From contig QVRM01001450.1 in assembly GCA_003439945.1 (NCBI GenBank), positions 668,501 to 732,500 of the forward strand: a DNA stretch of 64,000 nt, read 5' to 3'. How positions within the stretch are numbered: position 1 is the first letter of the stretch; every line of letters begins with the position of its first letter. Both the position numbers and the translations under genes were made by a program. Under the pieces are notes generated by a model. It saw only the letters and a list, made by a program, of their open reading frames with translations, did not search any database and had not been told where the DNA came from. The DNA is from Dermanyssus gallinae (taxonomy: Eukaryota > Arthropoda > Arachnida > Mesostigmata > Dermanyssidae). Shown in pieces: positions 24,575-34,514 of the stretch.

Positions 24575-24834
24575 AAATGAGCCCAAACGTCGTTATTCCG
24601 TTGATTTTACTCATTAATACATGCATCTTGCTAGTGACATTATCATTTTTTCGCGGTGTAGCTGTGCCAAATGTGGAAATCTCGTGGTTCAAAGTAATCC
24701 GAGACCCCAAATGTCGATAGAAGTCTTCGTTGTTACTCTGTGAGCATGTATCACTGTGATTTTTACACAATTGGTTATAATAAATGCGTGAAATGTGTCA
24801 AAAGTGGGTGGCCCTATATTTCTTTCAGGGACTG
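24575..24834 (-). repeat. Right terminal inverted repeat of Tc1-like element
   Basis: Complement of the left repeat, carrying an extra 15-base segment near 24762-24776. The inner ~50 bp are more diverged than the outer part. Confidence 0.85.
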
Positions 24835-24858
24835 TATATATATATATATATATATATA

Positions 24859-26149
24859 CAAGTAGTTCAATAAGTTCTTAGAATGAAAACCGAGAATTTT
24901 CCAAATCATGTTTTTAAATTTTTCTTATTCGATATACTCCCCGAGAAGCTCAATACACTTTTCCCACCGAGATTTCAGAGCTTTCATACCTCTTGAGTAG
25001 AATTCCGCGTCGTTAGACTGAAAATAGGCATTGACAGCAGCCTTAACCTCTTTATTGCTGGAAAAAACGCTTTCCACCGAGACTATTCTTCAAATGTCCG
25101 AAGAGGAAATAATCAGAGGGGGCCAGGTCTGGAGAATAGGAGGGTTGTTCAATAGGTTCGAACCTCAGTTGGGCCAGTTTTGCCGATGCTTGCCGGGACT
25201 TGTGTGCAGGAGCATTGCCCTGGTGAAACAGGACAACCTTCTTATGCAAAGCGGGCCGTTTCACGATGAGTTCTTGCTAACGGCAGTCCAACAGTCTTGC
25301 ATAATATTCTCCTGTGATCGTTTTACAGCTCTCAAGGTAGTCGACCAGCATTATTCTACGTTGGTCTTAAAAAACTGTAGCCATCACCTTTCCGGTTAAT
25401 GCCGTTGTCCGCACCCTCTTCGGAGGTCCTTCATCAGGTGCACACCATTGGCAAGATACTCCTTGGGTCTCGGGAGTGTAGTGATGAACCCGGCTTTCAT
25501 CGACGGTCATGAATCTGCACCAAAAATCCGACAGATTGTTCGACATCTTGGCCAAATTTTGCTGTAAAGCCAAAACAGGCGCGTCTTTTTGGCCTTGGTT
25601 GAGCAAATGCGGCAGCCATTTTGCTCTAAGCTCTTTCATCTTCAAGTTTTCGTGTAGGATAAAATGCACACTGCCTAAACTAATCCCTAATGCCTCCGCT
25701 ATTTCCTTAATGTTCATTCGCGTATCTGTGCCAAGAATTTTTCGCACTTTCTCTACGTTTTCCTCATCAGTTGCCGTTTTTTGGCCTCCTGGACGTAGTT
25801 CATCCTCGGTGCTCCTGCGACCTCTTTTTAACACATTAATCCAGTTGGAAACAGTGGCAAAACATGGCGCAGAGTCACTGTACGTCTCGTCTAACTCAAT
25901 TTTTACTTGGGTCGCATTCCAACCTTTGAAATAAAAATGCTTGATAACCACTCGAAACCCTTTTTTCTCCATTTTTAAAAATCACGCCGATACGTTGCAC
26001 GGGAAAAGCTATCAAACGAAATCACAACGGCCAATCACCATAATATATTGAGTGCTAGCAGTCGAAAAGTTGCAGTTCCTATTAGCGGTGAAAGCGTGCC
26101 AAAATTCGAATTCTAAAAAGCTCATTCTAAGAACTTATTGAACTACCTG
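24859..26149 (-). mobile_element. Mariner transposon, full length, inactivated
   Basis: Inverted repeats of 28 bp lie at 24859-24886 and 26122-26149 and differ at one position (CAAGTAGTTC at one end, CAGGTAGTTC at the other, read inward). TA target duplications stand at 24857-24858 and 26150-26151. The length of 1291 bp is typical of an autonomous mariner. The transposase gene reads on the minus strand from 25972. Confidence 0.93.
25052..25972 (-). pseudogene. Mariner transposase (D34D) with nonsense codons and lost catalytic Asp
   Basis: Starting at 25972, codons 1-201 are open. They hold the paired helix-turn-helix DNA-binding domain (KHFYFKGWNATQVKIELDE; NIKEIAEALGISLGSVHFIL), the WLPHLL motif at 120-125, and the first catalytic Asp in TVDES at 158. 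Stops fall at codon 202 (25367-25369), codon 232 and codon 307, all in the same frame. Between them the reading is clearly mariner (DYLESCKTITGEYY; FHQGNAPAHKS; YSPDLAPSDYFLF). The second catalytic Asp, normally HQDN, is Gly at codon 252 (GGC). The third Asp at 287 is present with the expected 34-residue spacing. The frame itself has no shift over about 300 codons, so decay is by point mutation. No transposase activity is possible. Confidence 0.92.
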
Positions 26150-26151
26150 TA

Positions 26152-29100
26152 TATTTAAGCGCATCACGGGAAAACACGCTGGAAAGAAAGTCATAGTTAC
26201 TTCCGCAATTACTTCCGATTTTGTAGAACTCAGCACCGTTTAGTGTATTCCAATTTTTTCCGTTCTCTACATAACTGTAAATCAATATATTACTCGCCCG
26301 TCTTACTAAATGTTAGATCAAACCCGGTGCTTGGAGTATACTCAAAAACATTTTCTAGACGTGCAAAAGGTTTCCTTTTTCAATAATTCTCAAGACATTT
26401 TAGCCGTCGATAACTACTGAACTATCACGGTGAGTTTTGAAATATCTCTCGTTCTTTTTTACCAATTTAATGTACACAAATATACACAATATGTTTTAAT
26501 GTGTCTCTTGGATACCCCTGTCATTTTTTAAAAATATACATCTTGTTTCATTTATACCATCGTCATTATAAACATCTGTCTTATAGCCAGTATAGATTTA
26601 TTGCCACCAGCAAAACAGGCGCACATGTATAGTGATAAGGCTCCACTATTATGCCCCACGCTATTAGTGTTAATATTTTTATTATTATTAGTTTGTGCCT
26701 ATTTATACTCCTACCTATCAACCCTGACGTAGGCAATAAGAGGAGCTCATAAACATTACCCGAATACACAAATAGCGGGATTTTACGAGCTGTTCCGTGC
26801 ACCGCTCCTTGTTGACCTCCTCTAAGCTAGGGCGCAAAGTAGTTTAGACTTTGTTTGGAATGCACATTAATCTCTCTTCATAAACAAACAGGCGAGCGCG
26901 AGAAGGCAGAGCGTGCTTTCAGGCAACAGCCGCTGGCAAGCCATTCGCTTTATTCAGCGCAGCCGGTCAACAAACTCTCCTCTATTGAACTATAAAAAGA
27001 CACAAAAAAGTGCAAAAACAACCGACAACCCATGCAAGCCACACAGCGTCTCGAAATAGAGATGGATAGTTTTCGCTGGGTGTGCGCTATTCCGACAAAA
27101 GCAACAACAACAACAGCAACAACAACAACGAAAAGTGTGAGAACGATCGACTCGTTGTTGGACCCCTGCTATGAACAGCACGCCCATGAACGCCCAGGCA
27201 GCTCTACGGAGGTCCAAGTTAGCGTGAACTCGCGCGAACACCTCCCCCTTGAGTACTCTCCCGCGCTGCCGTGACCTCTAACCTTACACGCCGTCTTGAA
27301 ACTTGCGTGCCCGTATGCGTTGAAAAACAAATAGGAACGGTGTGTTTTGCTGCTTGCTTTCGCTGAAAATTTCACCTATAGAAACTGATTAGCTATACTA
27401 TACATATATATCTGTACGTGGGAACCTCTGGTGAAGTTTTTGGAATTTCATACGGTAGAATACGGATATCATGTTTATCTGAAAGGTCTACTTTTATTTA
27501 GACTTTTTCGTCTCTCTTCATTTGAATCTCCAGAAGCGGGTAGAGGAATCTCTGTGTTTTGCAACCCGATGGATTGGCGCGTTGTCGTGATGCAGGATTC
27601 ATCGCATAAGATACACTTTAAAGTTCGTTCTGGGTAGCGCGGTGAAAACCTTTGGTGTGCATTTTTCAGTATAGCTAGCGTTTGTCCCTGTACTACTTGC
27701 TTTCATTTTAACCATGGCCACAATTTCACTCGTGGAGGAGAAGGTGGCGATCATTACAATATCAGCTGATCGCGGCCGTATTACTTTTATGCTAGGAGCC
27801 GCTCTAACGACTGATCACTGCGAGCTCTCGGACTTGAATAAAAGGTGTTAAAAATTAGGCCTCAGGCCTCTTTAGCTGCAAAGAGTGTCAAGAACAAATA
27901 AAGCCGGTCCTTATCGGAAAGCGAGCTAGAAAGCCGCAAGTCTCTTTAAGTCCATTGTTCCTTCTTTGACACGAGCCACGTTTTTGTTGCCCATTGCAGT
28001 TCTCAGACGTCCTTCAACAGATTTTTCACGAATGGGGCTTTAATGGTCGATCGAAATTCTTCAAAGCACTCTTGTGCGCTTAATCCTCGCTGGAGTTTGT
28101 ACCAACAACAGGTTATCTGGCCCGGCTTTATTTGATGGCTGTTGTGACACCGACATGTTTGTGGTCGCCGTCTCCACACCGTCGTTTCTGAAAGTAAAAA
28201 CTCGAGTCCCCTCCCCTAAACAATGACAAATATAGCGCTATTTGTCAGTGGATTGGTGCTCTATCTTATTCTCTGCTGTGCGAAATTTCAAAAACTTTCC
28301 GAGGTGATATCTATATATGTGTGCCTCTGCGTATGCTTGTAATAAATTCCCGTACTCTGGGCTACGGCTCCCCCTACCGGTTCCGTTGTGGCGTGTTGTT
28401 GTTATCCGCCGACGCAATAGTTCACTTGCCTATGCATGCGATGAACCCAATTCAGGCGTGATCTTCAGACACTACTCACCTGTGAGCGCTGATTCCATGG
28501 TTACCTCGCTATCTCTTCATGAAGATCGGTAGATCTAATGAACGAAATCTGTGTTAAAAGAACTCAACTGTGCCAGGTCAGTTTAATCTGACCTGGCGAA
28601 TGACTGAGATATTTAAAAGAGATCCCTCCTTTGCGTTCGGACACACGAGCCTCGTCAAGGCGAGGCCTGATAACATTGTAATAGCCGGTTAGTCCGACAC
28701 AGTGCACTGTTCCGAGGCAGTAGATTGTCACGCAAAGTCAACAATTGTATCAACAATTCCATTAATTCATCTCTGCCTCTATCATCATACCTAATGGCCG
28801 GCAGTGCAAGCTGGGAACCCTACCAGGCTCGGTACGGCTTACGGTTAATGAATAGCATTCCAAAGGCGACCTTAAGAACTAGCGCATAAAAAACCGTGGC
28901 ACCACGTTGATAACCTGCAGCGGTAATGCGGAACCTCTTAGCTTGCCCAGTTCTCCCAGTTTGTTTTTCTTTTACTCATTGACGAAGCAGAGCTAGGACT
29001 AACCTTGTTTCAACACCGGTTACAACACCAACATTTTTCGTTTATACATATGTTCGTGGATGCGCTCGATTTTCTGAGTTTCCTCACAGATTTGTTTATC

Positions 29101-29785
29101 TAACTATATAAGAACACAACATGTGCTTAGCAGAAATAGTGGTCATACACATATATATATATATATATATATATTGAAATGTTCTTTGCGTCAATTTCAC
29201 TGGTATCAATAGTATTATTATTCCTATCTCTACTAAGGACATGTTGTGTACTTAAGTGTATACGCTACCTTACATTTGATGTATGAATGTGATTTCAAAA
29301 TCTCTGTTTTGTGAACAATATCACTTTTTACTGGAATGTGTGTCACCATTATGTGGGTATATGGGTAACCGTTGTTCTCTCCGTGTCTCTACGTTTTGTT
29401 ACAGCTGTCGCCGCCGCCCTTGCTACTACTTCGGCTCAAGGAGCCATCAAATCTGACATCACCATTTACCCGCGCGGACGTTGAATGCCCTTCTCCGCAT
29501 GCGCCACGTTTCCTTACCAGCTTTGCAATTGTGCTAACGATCGCCCCTATGGGCTGGGTCGTCGTCAACCAGCGAGTTGACCTCACCGCTAAAGCCGTCC
29601 TGTGTCCCGCTAAATCCGTCTCGCCATTAGCTTGTGCGATGTAATTCCAGGGCTGTATGGCCGACCGTTGCGCTGATGCTTCTCACCGCTACTAACCGTA
29701 CTGTGTTTGTCGATCGCAGCAATATTATTGGGTAGGATGGACAATACTCTCTGCTCACGGGTACTTCGCCAAGAAAGCTTATATA
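26152..29785. other. Unassigned stretch with small hairpins
   Basis: I recognise no gene. There is an ACA/CAA-type run at 27101-27130, a TA run at 29151-29174, and two small perfect hairpins at 28572-28597 and 28649-28666. Frames at 26990-27274, 27431-27637, 28317-28532 and 29372-29644 have no domain I know. Confidence 0.4.
28572..28597. repeat. Perfect 10-bp hairpin
   Basis: GCCAGGTCAG, loop TTTAAT, CTGACCTGGC. A second hairpin (GCCTCG, loop TCAAGG, CGAGGC) lies 51 bases further at 28649-28666. Confidence 0.85.
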
Positions 29786-29789
29786 ATGT

Positions 29790-30645
29790 TGGAGTTGTTG
29801 TCGTAACATATAAGCTTTATGCTGATGATCTAAAGCTATACGAGCCTTCTAATACTGCTAGCGAACGACAATTATACAGAGTGCAATTGACGCAGTTTCT
29901 AAATGGTGTTTGGATAACGAAATGCTTATATCAGTGCCGAAATGTGCAGTACTGTGTTTAAAGGGAGCCCATACCTACATGCTGCATGGGGAGGCTATCC
30001 CTATATTAAATAGCATTAGGGACCTCGGGGTTACGGTGACACCGGAACTGAATTTTAGCACTCATATACATAACACAAGTTATCCGACAAACTTCTCTTA
30101 TATCTAATTCAATATTTTGCTGTTTTATAATTAATAATTGCAATTTTTACATAAGGCTTTATAACAGTTTAGTTGTTCCTAAGTTTACGTATTGTTGTGA
30201 GGTTTGGTGGCCTTATTTAGGCAAATACATTGAAGCAATGGAGCGTGTACAGAGGAAGTTTAATCGTCGTGTCTCAATAAGGTGTAACGTTGCTAAAAGT
30301 TCCCTTGTGATAAGCCCTATTGCGGAGCTGCAGTCCAGAGCGGACTATCGCATGTACAATTGAATTATAAATTCATCAAATTTATCTACATTTTTTACAA
30401 TTTGCGTGAACAATCTTAGAAGCGATAACACCATCTCGACTAAACAAATTGCAAAGACGGATCGCGTGAATAACCTGTTTTCGTGGCGGATGGCTAGGGC
30501 ACTGAGAACTTAAAATACTTGCGGTGCAAATGTGGGCACACAAGTAACTCGACTGTCCTATGAATCTAGGTAACTGTTTGTGAAATGTAAATATTGTAAT
30601 TCGTTCCCTTTGACAAAATAAAGGTGCGTTTGAATTGAATTAAAT
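29790..30645 (+). pseudogene. CR1/jockey-type LINE 3' end
   Basis: The plus strand carries RT motif C at 29818-29829 (YKLYADDLKLYEP). It is followed, with frameshifts, by ISVPKCAVLCLKG, IRDLGVTVTPELNFSTHI, then YCCEVWWPYLGKYIEAMERV and QRKFNRRVSIR at 30190-30280. This is the usual order after the RT palm in CR1/jockey-like elements (KC motif, DLGV motif, VWxPY, E-x-VQRRFTRRL). The end near 30613-30645 carries an AATAAA signal and a GAATTGAATTAAATT tail, as seen in many such elements that end in short repeats instead of poly-A. Several stops and shifts make it non-functional, and the 5' part is missing. Confidence 0.85.
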
Positions 30646-31545
30646 TGTCCATCGCAACCTCCACACGGGCTCCATTTTCCAATCCGTTGTTGTTTTGGAA
30701 GTTTTTTTCCGAAAATTGTCGTACCAATTAAAATGCTCGCTTAGAAGTTTTTCGTGTGCTATCCATACACACTCCTCAGGGATGAGGTTTCGTCCCCACT
30801 GTCCGATCAAAGCTTTTCAAAATAGTCCAGTGCACTTAATCACTTCTAGACGTCCTACGAGATAGCTGTAGGTAGCCTGACTTTTGGGTATAGCTTCCAA
30901 TTTGGTCTACTGTTAGCTACGAGAAAGTACGTACGACACAAGCTGGTTCAGCTTAAGAGCACGTGCCACTTAAATCATGCCTCAGCCTTGAGCCAGTGCT
31001 TCGCGTTTTTAAACCAAAAACAGTTGGCAAACAGTGGCAGTTCCATATTGTTAAAGCATGACTTGTATTCTCAAAAAAAGTGCGTAAATCTTTGATTTGC
31101 TGCCTCTTGCTCGTATAATGAGTCTCATATAGACCTCGCCAATTTATGTTGCATGTCGCGATATTAAAATCCAGTCCGACGGTTCCACAAAACCAAGGCC
31201 ATCTCCGTATAACGACAATTGCAACATGCAAAGTATCGCTGCCCAACGCACGTTATCCAGCCGTTTAGTAACACAGCACAGTGTGATGATGCGCTTGTTA
31301 TTGTTAGACGCATCGCATTTCCTAATTGCTTTAAAAGCGGTCGCAGTACACTTACTCATGGTAAACAAAACTGGAGTTTCCAATTTAGAAATCGTCGCCC
31401 TGTTTATATAGACCCTAAAACAGTCATTGAGAATTCCGCCGCCTGGCAGAGTGAACCACAGGTGTTCCCAAAATGAGCTGTTCTCATTAGCGGTTCAAGG
31501 GACAAAACACATTGCTTTAAAGTGCTAAATCACCTTCGCAATAAT
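30646..31545. other. No recognised gene; open minus-strand frame of unknown nature
   Basis: On the minus strand, about 31489 down to 31144 is open for roughly 115 codons (reads FWEHLWFTLPGGGILNDC, later LDNVRWAAILCMLQL). It begins after a possible acceptor (GAGAACAG). I do not recognise it, no family fits, and frames of this length are expected by chance in a window this size. Confidence 0.2.
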
Positions 31546-31549
31546 AGTA

Positions 31550-31640
<91 letters not shown>
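31546..31640. repeat. (AAT)n microsatellite
   Basis: About 32 AAT units directly upstream of the R2-like element; TAATAA resumes after GATCT at 31645-31653. Confidence 0.95.
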
Positions 31641-31654
31641 GATCTTAATAATAA

Positions 31655-32722
31655 GAAGATCTTCAAGCTTACGACGATACCGCAAGAAGCATTTTAGGTG
31701 AAGTATTAAACGTCGACCTGCATGATGACACTTGGAAAAGAGCAACCCTTCCAATTGCCGAAGGAGGACTTGGTATTAGATCAGCGGCGGAGCTGGCTCC
31801 CATGTGCTATGCCGCGTCTCTATTGGAATTTGGTAAACTCGCAAAAACGTTGGTCGAACCAGACATCCGCCAAGGAATCACAAGAGCCAAATACGCTGCA
31901 GAGCTAATAGCTAGACAAACAATTGGACCAGGCCCCTGGCAAGAACGTCCCACACAGCATACGTTGGACTCCTACAGATGCAGCGCTGCAGCTAGAGAGC
32001 TGTTAGACAACCTCCAATCTCCAGTGGAAAAAGCTGTCTTTCTGGCAGCACGGGACACATTTAGTGGAGGCTTTCTAAAGTGTCTCCCTTCCCCGCAGCT
32101 GGGTACCATGCTGGACAACACCTCATTCCGCATGGTAACAGCTCTTCGAATAGGTGCCCCGGTTTGCAACCCCTACAGTTGCCGCGCATGTGGTACCACA
32201 GTAACTGAGGATGGACTTCACCCTCTTAGCTGCATCAAAAGCCATGGTAGAGTTTCTAGACACGCTGAAATCAATGCAATTATAAGAAGAGCCTTACGCA
32301 AAGCTGGTATACCAAGCACGCTCGAGCCCAGAATAGGACTTCATGACGACAAAAGACCAGACGGTGTAACAATCCCGCTATGGGCTAACGGCAGATGCTT
32401 GGTATGGGATGCTACAGTGTCCTGTACAGTGGCTCCCTCGTATATACGCCACAGTTCACTAGAAGCGGGATGGGTTGCCGAGCGCGCAGATAATGGGAAA
32501 AAACGCAAGTACCAAGAACTGGAGACAAGTTATATCGTAGTGCCAATATCGATGGAAACAATGGGCCCGGTAAGCAAGGGAACCAAGAGATTCATCAGTG
32601 AGCTGGGCCAACGGATTACAGATCTCACAGGGAATCGGCGCGAAGGCGAGTTTCTACGGCAACTGCTGTCGCTTGCTGTGTGCCGAGGAAACGCCGGCTG
32701 TATTGTCGGTTCCATGGAATAA
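31655..32722 (+). CDS. R2-like protein C-terminus: CCHC zinc motif and restriction-like endonuclease
   Basis: An open frame of 355 codons, bounded upstream by TAA at 31652-31654, so there is no genuine start; it is the C-terminal part of a larger polymerase. Residues 1-170 are the region between RT and nuclease (WKRATLPIAEGGLGIRSAAE near 31-50). Residues 176-193 form a Cys/His motif (CRAC...HPLSC) thought to help bind nucleic acid. Then comes the restriction-like endonuclease of the R2/NeSL type: RPDGVT at 234-239 and VWDATV at 250-255, carrying the acidic residues of the PD-(D/E)xK core that nicks the target to prime reverse transcription. The conserved end is GNAGCIVGSM. The RT domain is missing, so the copy cannot move by itself. 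Family assignment is firm; the exact clade (R2, R4/Dong or NeSL-like) is not. Confidence 0.88.
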   Translation, partial: EDLQAYDDTARSILGEVLNVDLHDDTWKRATLPIAEGGLGIRSAAELAPMCYAASLLEFGKLAKTLVEPDIRQGITRAKYAAELIARQTIGPGPWQERPTQHTLDSYRCSAAARELLDNLQSPVEKAVFLAARDTFSGGFLKCLPSPQLGTMLDNTSFRMVTALRIGAPVCNPYSCRACGTTVTEDGLHPLSCIKSHGRVSRHAEINAIIRRALRKAGIPSTLEPRIGLHDDKRPDGVTIPLWANGRCLVWDATVSCTVAPSYIRHSSLEAGWVAERADNGKKRKYQELETSYIVVPISMETMGPVSKGTKRFISELGQRITDLTGNRREGEFLRQLLSLAVCRGNAGCIVGSME

Positions 32723-32795
32723 TATTTAGGAGTTAGAAGAAGACAAGGAGTACACGTTCACACCTCACAATTGTAACATTTAAACAATATTAATA
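31655..32795 (+). mobile_element. R2-like LINE, 5'-truncated, C-terminal half undamaged
   Basis: A 5'-truncated retrotransposon copy running from about 31655 through a stop at 32720-32722 and about 70 bases of 3' untranslated sequence into an (AAT)n tail. Truncation at the 5' side and a simple tail are what target-primed reverse transcription leaves behind. The coding part has no break, so the copy is relatively young. Its 3' untranslated words (CACGTTCACACCTCACAA) recur on the opposite strand at 11.46 and 63.66 kb. Confidence 0.85.

Positions 32796-32860
<65 letters not shown>
32794..32860. repeat. (AAT)n tail / microsatellite
   Basis: About 22 AAT units at the 3' end of the R2-like copy. 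The other flank is the repeat at 32861-32930, which on the minus strand also ends here. Confidence 0.95.
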
Positions 32861-32930
32861 GTTTTTCGGTTTTGTCCGTAGAGAATTATTAAAAAAACCG
32901 AAAAAACTTTTTTGTAGACCCAATAGTTCA
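32861..32930 (-). repeat. Dispersed LINE 3'-end fragment, related to 56268-56336
   Basis: Shares CGGTTTTGTCCGTA, then GAGAAT or AAGAAT, and TTGTAGACCCAATAGT with 56268-56336. Within it AAGTTTTTCGGTTTT and its near complement form an inverted repeat. On the minus strand it reads toward the (TTA)n run, which fits a 3' terminus with a simple tail. Confidence 0.7.
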
Positions 32931-34170
32931 TATAGCATAGCGGTAGTGATGTAATTACCACTACACGGATGACCCGTTCTTTCATAGAGCATGCATTTAA
33001 AAAATGTTGCACTCTTTAGAGGCTGCAAATCTAGAAGTGTCGAAGTCCTTTGTATAGAATGAAAATCAACACATCTCCCAGGTAGGAAATAGGTGCCAAA
33101 CTTAAATAAGTGGCACGGCGACATGACTGATACTGGACATGACTACTCCTGCAGCAGCAGCTGCTGCCGGGAATAAATCGTAATTATCACAGTAACAAAC
33201 AACGACTGCACTGTTGAAAAAGAATCTGGCACTCCAACAAGCAGAGCAACTTAGTACCCAAATCACAAATTGCCAGACACTCAAATCGCGCTCTGTCTCT
33301 CTGTGAATATGTTCTAAATATCGGTGTGGCTGAAAGTGATTGTCGTCGACATTTGCGCCTGCGCCTGAGGCCCGTGATGATTCACTTGATCTTTATTACT
33401 ATCGATGATGTGTGAGGGCAGATCACTATTAAGGAGCGCAAGGTAAGCACGTGCACGTTACTTACCGGAAGGATGCAAGTTACCATCTCGTTGCTCCTTC
33501 CCCTCTCCCCCAGCCACATCTATTGGTGGATGTCGGCTGGCGACACAGCACCACCAGGCCACATCTAGGCTAAAGCACATCTCTACGCGCTCAAGTCACG
33601 CCACGGGGTCCGCTCCCCCCATTGGCGCCGCCCCGCCCTTCTCGGCACCCCAATGGCGCCAGTACGTTTAGTAGTAGTAGTAGAAGTAGTAGTAGTAGCG
33701 GAGCTAATGCCAATAACAGTCCGTAGCAGGTTTGGTCGTAGCAGTCACAGTAATGAGCATTACAGTCGCAGTGGAAGCAGCGGAAGTAATTAATGCTGCT
33801 CACTGCTTTTGTTGCATGGGTCACCCCCGAGACCGCGTCGGCTTCCCCCGGGAACTCGCCGTCCTTGCTCTCTGGCACTGTGTCGCGCCGCGCAGGCGTT
33901 CATCGGAGAGCAGGGGGGGGGGGGGAAGGTAGTCTTCGGCAAATATGCAGAACACGTCGCGCTCTCGGCGTTGTGTTTTTCCACGGTCTCTCTTTGTTTC
34001 GAACTCCCTGTATATTATATCTAAGGTGAATTCAAATGAAAGTGGATAAAGCGTCGTAACAACCAGATCGGAGGAAATTTGAATATGCCGCTTCGGGATA
34101 GCGTATCAAGGGACGCAAATGGAATGTCCGGCCTGGTTGCACGCATGCGCGTGATGGAGTAAAGAAGTAG
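32931..34170. other. No gene recognised; GC-rich patch
   Basis: Contains a GTA repeat (33667-33699), a C/G-rich section at 33590-33960 and a G13 run near 33910-33925. Opposed overlapping frames at 33591-34029 are shadows of biased composition. A CpG-rich promoter region is possible but unproven. Confidence 0.35.
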
Positions 34171-34189
34171 TTCGTTGTGTGTTCTGTTT

Positions 34190-34510
34190 AATTGCCGTGG
34201 CAGTGCGTGTGAGCATAGTATGGCGTTTTCATTGCGAAATTCGACAATTGAACACGACCGCGAGCGAGGTGTTATCGGATTGCTGAGTGTGGAAGATGTT
34301 CAACCGGCCGATATTCATAGACAGGTTGGGTTACCGGAAGATGTGCGTGCAGTGGGTTTCGAAGAAGCTCAACGAACTGCATAAGGCACTGCGTTCTGGA
34401 TGTGCGGATCGTCACCGGTGATCAGAGTTGGTACCATCACTTCAAGCAATAGACCACGGGGAACAGCATGCAATTGGAGCATGCGTCATCATCTCCCCTA
34501 AAGCATAGTC
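34190..34510 (+). pseudogene. Mariner-like transposase remnant, internally deleted
   Basis: The plus strand near 34215-34330 reads IEHDRERGVIGLLSVEDVQP and ADIHRQV, resembling the first helix-turn-helix of mariner transposases (in the pattern of R-x-VIRFL-x-x-EG-x-x-x-x-EIH-R). After a frameshift it reads YRKMCVQWVSKKLNELHK. Shortly downstream (34408-34500) IVTGDQSWYHHF, stop, NSMQLEHASSSPLKH corresponds to the first catalytic Asp motif and following strand (TGDESWxHH; MQWKHPxSPxPKK). The ~100 codons normally between are missing, and everything after the first Asp is lost. No inverted repeats were identified. Confidence 0.65.
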
Positions 34511-34514
34511 ATAT

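Larger units (their letters stand above)
23269..24834 (-). mobile_element. Tc1-like DNA transposon, full length, inactivated
   Basis: The element starts and ends with CAGTCCCTGAAA and is flanked by TA on both sides (23267-23268 and 24835-24836), the expected Tc1/mariner target duplication. The inverted repeats are unusually long, about 258 bp (23269-23527 and 24575-24834). The outer ~200 bp are nearly identical apart from a 15-base indel near 24762-24776. The total length of 1566 bp matches an autonomous element with one transposase gene, which is read on the minus strand and broken (see next entry). It lies in a TA run, 24 bases from the adjacent mariner. Confidence 0.9.

Noticed and set aside
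25031..25934. Plus-strand frames of 122 and 141 codons
   Set aside because: They lie opposite the mariner transposase and have no motifs of their own.
33591..34029. Overlapping frames around a GTA repeat and poly-G run
   Set aside because: Composition-driven; no motif and mutually overlapping on both strands.
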